This document shows positions 53,714 through 57,080 of a stretch of DNA of 57,080 bases, one piece after another. Position 1 is the first letter of the stretch. The number at the start of each line of letters is the position of its first letter. A program made the translations under genes and the position numbers. Source of the DNA: Treponema sp. (GTDB lineage: Bacteria; Spirochaetota; Spirochaetia; Treponematales; Breznakiellaceae); NCBI GenBank assembly GCA_031265845.1, contig JAISCC010000152.1:1-57080 (forward strand). Direction: 5' to 3'. The notes beneath the pieces are model-generated. The model had not been told where the DNA came from, searched no databases, and saw only the letters and a program-made list of their open reading frames with translations.

Positions 53714-54028
53714 ATGCAACCACTTGATTTGCAGGTTATGTTCACTCAAATTGACTCGGTGGGGAAATCGCAGGCTGTGCAAAAAGAAGGGCTGGTCATA
53801 CAGCAATCCTTGCAAAACCTCAAAAAACAGGAAAAAACCGAAGCGAATATTCAAGCGGTAAACGAATCCCAGAATGTCAGTGAAGGAGCGGGAACGATAA
53901 ATGACCGCAATTCGCGCAAATTTTCTGGAAAAGATGAAGAGCGGCGCCGTGATAAAGAGCGGGAAGAGGGCGCCGCCCCTAAACTGTGGGATCCTCAACT
54001 AGGGAAAAATGTTGATATAAGCGGGTGA
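53714..54028 (+). CDS. Small charged protein of unknown function
   Basis: A 104-residue soluble protein with no signal or membrane segment. The N-terminal half is helical (DLQVMFTQIDSVGKSQAVQKEG); the C-terminal half is highly charged and probably disordered (KDEERRRDKEREE). I recognise no family. It lies 21 bases after the FapA-like gene and one base before the next, so operon membership is clear. Confidence 0.6.
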   Translation: MQPLDLQVMFTQIDSVGKSQAVQKEGLVIQQSLQNLKKQEKTEANIQAVNESQNVSEGAGTINDRNSRKFSGKDEERRRDKEREEGAAPKLWDPQLGKNVDISG

Positions 54029-54029
54029 C

Positions 54030-54665
54030 ATGGATAGCGGTACGATTATTTCTATTATAAGTCTTGGTTTATGCGCGTTGTTTTTTATATACTGCAACGC
54101 ATACATAAGACGTAGAACCGGACAGGAACGTATTCTGGCGGAATTCAAAGAAGAGGTGTCAAAGCTGATTGCTGAAATAGATGTTGCGACGGATCGAGAC
54201 GCGACGCTCATTGAAGATAGGATCAAGACGATTAAGGCGTTGCTAGACGATGTTGACAAACGCATCGTGCTGTACGATCAGGGAATGGCGAAACGCCGCG
54301 CCAGTGAGGAGGCCTACGCGGAGCTTGGACGCAAGCGGCTTGTGGAAGCGCGGATCAATGCGCAAGGTCAGACGGTACAGAACGGCGGCGGCGCGGCGCC
54401 GGTACATGACATGAGCGTTCGGTCCTTGCTCAAAGAGGAACAACGCGCCGGCGGCGGCGTTGCAAACGGCGATGAGGGCGGCGAAAAAGATGCGGGTGAA
54501 ACGCCGCCTGCGGTTCATAGCGCCGCGATGGAGCAAAAGCCCATACTTGAGCAGATTGCCGAATTATCCAAGGCGGGCTTTTCTCCCAATTTGATAGCAA
54601 ATCGGCTGGGTATGAGCATATCTGAAGTCGAGATTGCCATAGCCATTGCCGAACAGCGTTCATAA
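54030..54665 (+). CDS. Membrane-anchored coiled-coil protein, DUF6115-like
   Basis: A 211-residue protein with one N-terminal membrane helix (about 5-24), a coiled coil (about 30-105), a low-complexity linker and a C-terminal helix-turn-helix-like segment (ILEQIAELSKAGFSPNLIANRLGMSISEVEIAI). The layout matches DUF6115 proteins found next to flagellar genes in other bacteria. Function unknown; a role in flagellar gene or assembly control is inferred only from position. Confidence 0.55.
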   Translation: MDSGTIISIISLGLCALFFIYCNAYIRRRTGQERILAEFKEEVSKLIAEIDVATDRDATLIEDRIKTIKALLDDVDKRIVLYDQGMAKRRASEEAYAELGRKRLVEARINAQGQTVQNGGGAAPVHDMSVRSLLKEEQRAGGGVANGDEGGEKDAGETPPAVHSAAMEQKPILEQIAELSKAGFSPNLIANRLGMSISEVEIAIAIAEQRS

Positions 54666-54676
54666 CTTGATAACTC

Positions 54677-55108
54677 GTGAAAAAACCAGCTTTCCCCCTG
54701 TGCGCCGCCTTCTCCGCCTTCTCTAAAAACATCGCGGGTTTATTCAAGCCTCTGGACGTGGTGGTGGCGCTTCTTTCGTTGGGAGCGGTTGTTTTTTCCG
54801 GCGTCGCCGTTTACGCAACGCCGCACGGCAACGCGCAGGTAAGCGTCCGAGGACAGGACGGCGCGTGGATATTCCCTTTGGACGCGGAAGAAACTGTAAC
54901 GGTTCACGGTCCTCTGGGAAACACAGTGGTGGCGATTCATGGACGCAGGGTGCGGGTGTTGTCGTCCCCGTGCGGCAATCAGACCTGCGTCGCCCAGGGA
55001 GACATCGAAGCCGCCGGACAGTGGATAGCGTGTCTGCCGAACAACGTTTTTACAGTCATAGAAAGCGGCGAAGAAAACCGGGATGAACTTGATGCAAGCG
55101 CATGGTAG
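54677..55108 (+). CDS. NusG domain II-like membrane-anchored protein
   Basis: A 143-residue protein with a membrane helix at about 28-48 and an extracytoplasmic beta domain. That domain carries the pattern of NusG_II proteins: IFPLDAEETVTVHGPLGNTVVAIHGRRVRVLSSPCGNQTCVAQG with two cysteines, then ACLPNNVFTVIE. In other bacteria such genes neighbour Gx transporter genes, as here. The start is a GTG at 54677; the 3' end overlaps the next gene by 26 bases. Confidence 0.75.
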   Translation: MKKPAFPLCAAFSAFSKNIAGLFKPLDVVVALLSLGAVVFSGVAVYATPHGNAQVSVRGQDGAWIFPLDAEETVTVHGPLGNTVVAIHGRRVRVLSSPCGNQTCVAQGDIEAAGQWIACLPNNVFTVIESGEENRDELDASAW

Positions 55109-55658
55109 CCTTGCGTCCAAGCCGGTCGCTTTATTGGGCGCGCTCTGCCTTTTTCTCTCTTCCATTGAATACATGATCCCAAAACCCCTCCCTTTCATGC
55201 GGATTGGCATTGCGAATCTGCCTTTGATGCTGGCGCTGGATGTGTTTGGATTCGGCGACTTTTTTCTGCTTGTATTGATTAAAATTTTGGGACAGGCGCT
55301 GGTTACCGGCACGCTTTTTTCCTATGTCTTTCTTTTCTCACTTGCCGGGACCACACTTTCAGCGGTCGCAATGGTTTTCCTGCGCCGACTGTGCGGCCAC
55401 CGCATCGGTTTTATTGGAATTGGCGTTGCGGGAGCCATGGTTTCCAACATAAGCCAACTCTTTCTGGCGTCTTTCTTTGTATTTGGAAAAAGCGCCGTGT
55501 ATATTGCGCCGCCGTTTTTGGGAGCGGGGCTTGTCACCGGCGTGTGTTTGGGCGCGTTTTGCGAGCATTTTACCGGCGCGTCCAAATGGTATGCGGAAGT
55601 CAAGCGCGGCGTTGCGGGCGGCGCCACACGCGAGTCCACGCCGCGCAGTTCTGGGTAA
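55083..55658 (+). CDS. Gx transporter family membrane protein
   Basis: A 191-residue protein with about five hydrophobic helices, resembling the Gx transporter/heptaprenyl diphosphate synthase component I family. Markers are EYMIPKPLPFMRIGIANLP near the N-terminus and IGVAGAMVSNISQLFLA in the middle. Its true substrate is unsettled in the literature I know. The pairing with a NusG_II protein is characteristic. An in-frame ATG at 55092 is a possible start. Confidence 0.78.
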   Translation: MNLMQAHGSLASKPVALLGALCLFLSSIEYMIPKPLPFMRIGIANLPLMLALDVFGFGDFFLLVLIKILGQALVTGTLFSYVFLFSLAGTTLSAVAMVFLRRLCGHRIGFIGIGVAGAMVSNISQLFLASFFVFGKSAVYIAPPFLGAGLVTGVCLGAFCEHFTGASKWYAEVKRGVAGGATRESTPRSSG

Positions 55659-55702
55659 TCGCCGCGAAGGCCAGTCCCGCGCAACGGCCGCTCCGCCATA
55701 TC

Positions 55703-55731
55703 TTTACAAAACGTCCATTTTTCTCTATACT
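55703..55731 (+). promoter_or_regulatory. Promoter abutting the trpS ATG
   Basis: TTTACA (55703-55708), 17 bp, TATACT (55726-55731), GCACCC, ATG at 55738. No ribosome site; a leaderless mRNA is predicted. The same -10 and spacing as at thrA. Confidence 0.6.
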
Positions 55732-55737
55732 GCACCC

Positions 55738-56730
55738 ATGAAAATTGCATTGACAGGCATAAAACCCACCGGCGCCCTGCATATCGGCAACTATTTTGGG
55801 GCTATACAACCGGCTTTAAAATTGGCTGATGAATACGACGCCCGTTATTTTATAGCGGATTATCACGCGCTCAACACCGTAAAAAACCCCACGGAACTAC
55901 GGTCAAACGCTCTGGGGGTGGCGGCGGGCTGGCTCGCCTCCGGCCTCGATCCGAACAAGGTTGTCTTTTACCGGCAGAGTTCTGTTCCTGAAACATTTGA
56001 GCTTGCCACCATTGTAATGGCGTTCACAAGCAAGGGGCTGATGAACCGCGCCCACGCCTATAAAGCGGCTGTTCAGGAAAACCTTGAAAAGAACGATGAT
56101 CCTGACGCGGGAGTGAATATGGGGCTTTTCACGTATCCGGCGCTTATGGCCGCCGACATTCTGCTGTTTGATTCCGATGTGGTGCCGGTCGGACAAGATC
56201 AGACCCAGCATGTGGAAATGGCGGCGGATATTGCGCAAGCCATTAATTTCAATTACAAAAGAGAATTGCTCAAAATACCGCAGGCGTTGATACAAGAGCG
56301 TGTCGCGGTGATACCCGGTCTTGACGGGCGGAAGATGAGCAAGAGCTACGGCAACACGATCCCGCTGTTTTCAAGCGAAAAGCAGCTCCACAAACTCATC
56401 ATGCGCGTCGTCACCAACTCCCAGATGGTTGACGAACCAAAAGACCCAGACTCCTCGCAAATTTACCAGTTGTACACACTGTTTGCGGACGCTGAAGAAC
56501 AGGCGGCTTTAGCTGCGCGTTACCGCGCGGGCGGCATGGGCTGGGGCGAGGCTAAGGAAGAGCTTTTCCGCGTGGTGAACCGCGCGCTGACGCCGTTGCG
56601 CACCCGGTTTGAGGAAATCATGGCGGACGCCGAAAAGCTCGAAGCCATTCTTGCCGAAGGCGCTGAAAAAGCCCGCGTCATTGCGAAAGAAACAATGAGA
56701 AGGCTCAGAGACGCCATAGGCGTTAGATAG
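55738..56730 (+). CDS. trpS: Tryptophan-tRNA ligase
   Basis: A 330-residue class Ic aminoacyl-tRNA synthetase charging tRNA-Trp. The HIGH motif appears as HIGN in TGALHIGNYFGAI (residues 11-23), and KMSKS is in GRKMSKSYGNTI. DQTQHVEM and LFTYPALMAADIL also fit. Length is typical. The frame is open upstream, but the conserved N-terminus and promoter place the start at 55738. Confidence 0.96.
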   Translation: MKIALTGIKPTGALHIGNYFGAIQPALKLADEYDARYFIADYHALNTVKNPTELRSNALGVAAGWLASGLDPNKVVFYRQSSVPETFELATIVMAFTSKGLMNRAHAYKAAVQENLEKNDDPDAGVNMGLFTYPALMAADILLFDSDVVPVGQDQTQHVEMAADIAQAINFNYKRELLKIPQALIQERVAVIPGLDGRKMSKSYGNTIPLFSSEKQLHKLIMRVVTNSQMVDEPKDPDSSQIYQLYTLFADAEEQAALAARYRAGGMGWGEAKEELFRVVNRALTPLRTRFEEIMADAEKLEAILAEGAEKARVIAKETMRRLRDAIGVR

Positions 56731-56836
56731 GCGTCGCCAGGCGGTTGCAGCCGCGCGCGCAGTGAACCGCACACGAACCGCAACGCATTGGATGTCACGT
56801 GGCGTTGAATATAGGGGGAGAACCTATGAAAACCCC

Positions 56837-56865
56837 TTGACACGCTTTCATACGGGGTGTATAGT
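56837..56865 (+). promoter_or_regulatory. Promoter before the terminal frame
   Basis: TTGACA (56837-56842), 17 bp, TATAGT (56860-56865). An ATG follows 7 bases later. Strength and spacing match the poly-C cassette promoters. Confidence 0.6.
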
Positions 56866-56872
56866 GTTTCAC

Positions 56873-57080
56873 ATGAGCCATATTCACGGCGGCGCAAGCC
56901 GCGACGGTACAAGGCGCGGCATACCGGACATCTTCAAGCCGACTTGCACACTTTCTCGTGCGAATGACGGCGTGAGTGTGTTCCGCGCGGGGGGGGGGGG
57001 CGGGGGGGGGGGGGGGGGGGGGGGGGGGGGCGGGGGGGGGGGGGGGCGGGGGGGGTGGGGGTGTTTTGTGTGTGGGTTGG
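56873..57080 (+). CDS. Partial frame entering a poly-G tract at the contig end
   Basis: An ATGAGC start opens a frame (MSHIHGGASRDGTRRG, then PDIFKPTCTLSRANDGVSVF) that enters a run of 12 G at 56989-57000. Beyond that the sequence is almost pure G with scattered single bases and is not believable. No family recognised. It may be a leader frame or the start of a gene like those at 29205 and 36097. Its true length cannot be known. Confidence 0.35.
   Translation, partial: MSHIHGGASRDGTRRGIPDIFKPTCTLSRANDGVSVFRAGGGGGGGGGGGGGGGGGGGRGGWGCFVCGL
56989..57080 (+). repeat. Poly-G tract and low-quality contig tail
   Basis: Twelve G (56989-57000), then long G runs broken by single C or T to the end. 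The first run may be a real homopolymer; the rest looks like a sequencing or assembly artefact where the contig broke. Confidence 0.7.

Noticed and set aside
57001..57080. Long G runs beyond the first poly-G tract as real sequence
   Set aside because: Repeated G runs broken by lone C or T at a contig end are typical of low-quality read overhang; only the first 12 G are kept as possibly real.

Overview
The window looks like chromosome of a motile spirochaete of the Treponema group, probably a gut or termite-type relative rather than T. pallidum itself. The basis is protein content: a DUF5312 protein, a TP0733-like outer-membrane barrel next to a lipoprotein, a flhF-flhG-fliA flagellar cluster, a bactofilin, an alanine-rich LysM lipoprotein, and a large set of near-identical chemoreceptors. 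I did no database search; all names come from reading motifs and family layout.

Layout. 0.5-7.5 kb: a plus-strand run with a C-terminal processing protease, rsmE, a WecG/TagA-like glycosyltransferase, a PlsC-like acyltransferase and a zinc-type ABC importer (znuA-znuC-znuB). 7.6-8.1 kb: an IS200-type element. 8.2-11.3 kb: a LysM lipoprotein and queD. 11.3-17.9 kb: minus-strand genes for MetF, an acyl-ACP thioesterase, DUF5312, L31, Rho, PncC/CinA and bactofilin. 18.0-22.4 kb: bifunctional aspartokinase-homoserine dehydrogenase, then a convergent GH43 glycosidase. 23.3-38.5 kb: a chemosensory island with four full chemoreceptors, at least three chemoreceptor fragments, a hybrid histidine kinase with two receivers, and an HU-like/DUF4469 protein. 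38.6-47.5 kb: hisC-hisD, an HTH-PTS IIA fusion, galM, a small membrane protein, a barrel-lipoprotein pair and an enlarged RarA. 47.8-55.7 kb: flhF, flhG, fliA, a FapA-like DUF342 protein and small membrane proteins. 55.7 kb to the end: trpS, then a promoter and open frame that run into a poly-G tail where the contig breaks down.

The most interesting signal is in the chemosensory island. Three times the same cassette occurs: a near-consensus promoter (TTGACA, 17 bp, TATACT), a conserved leader with an AGGAG box and a short open frame, and a tract of 14-15 C inside that frame. At 29244 one shift of the tract joins the leader frame to the HU-like gene. At 36140 the three frames either stop at once, stop on the ribosome site of the chemoreceptor, or stop overlapping its ATG. 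The middle cassette sits between long imperfect inverted repeats. A fourth promoter-frame-homopolymer arrangement, with G instead of C, ends the contig. I infer a slipped-strand phase-variation system acting on chemoreceptor expression.

A second theme is promoter architecture. At seven genes (protease, DUF5312, bactofilin, thrA, hisC, galM, trpS) a sigma-A-like -10 box ends only 5-6 bases before the ATG with no ribosome site between, predicting leaderless mRNAs. The chemoreceptor cassettes have the same promoter type but long leaders.
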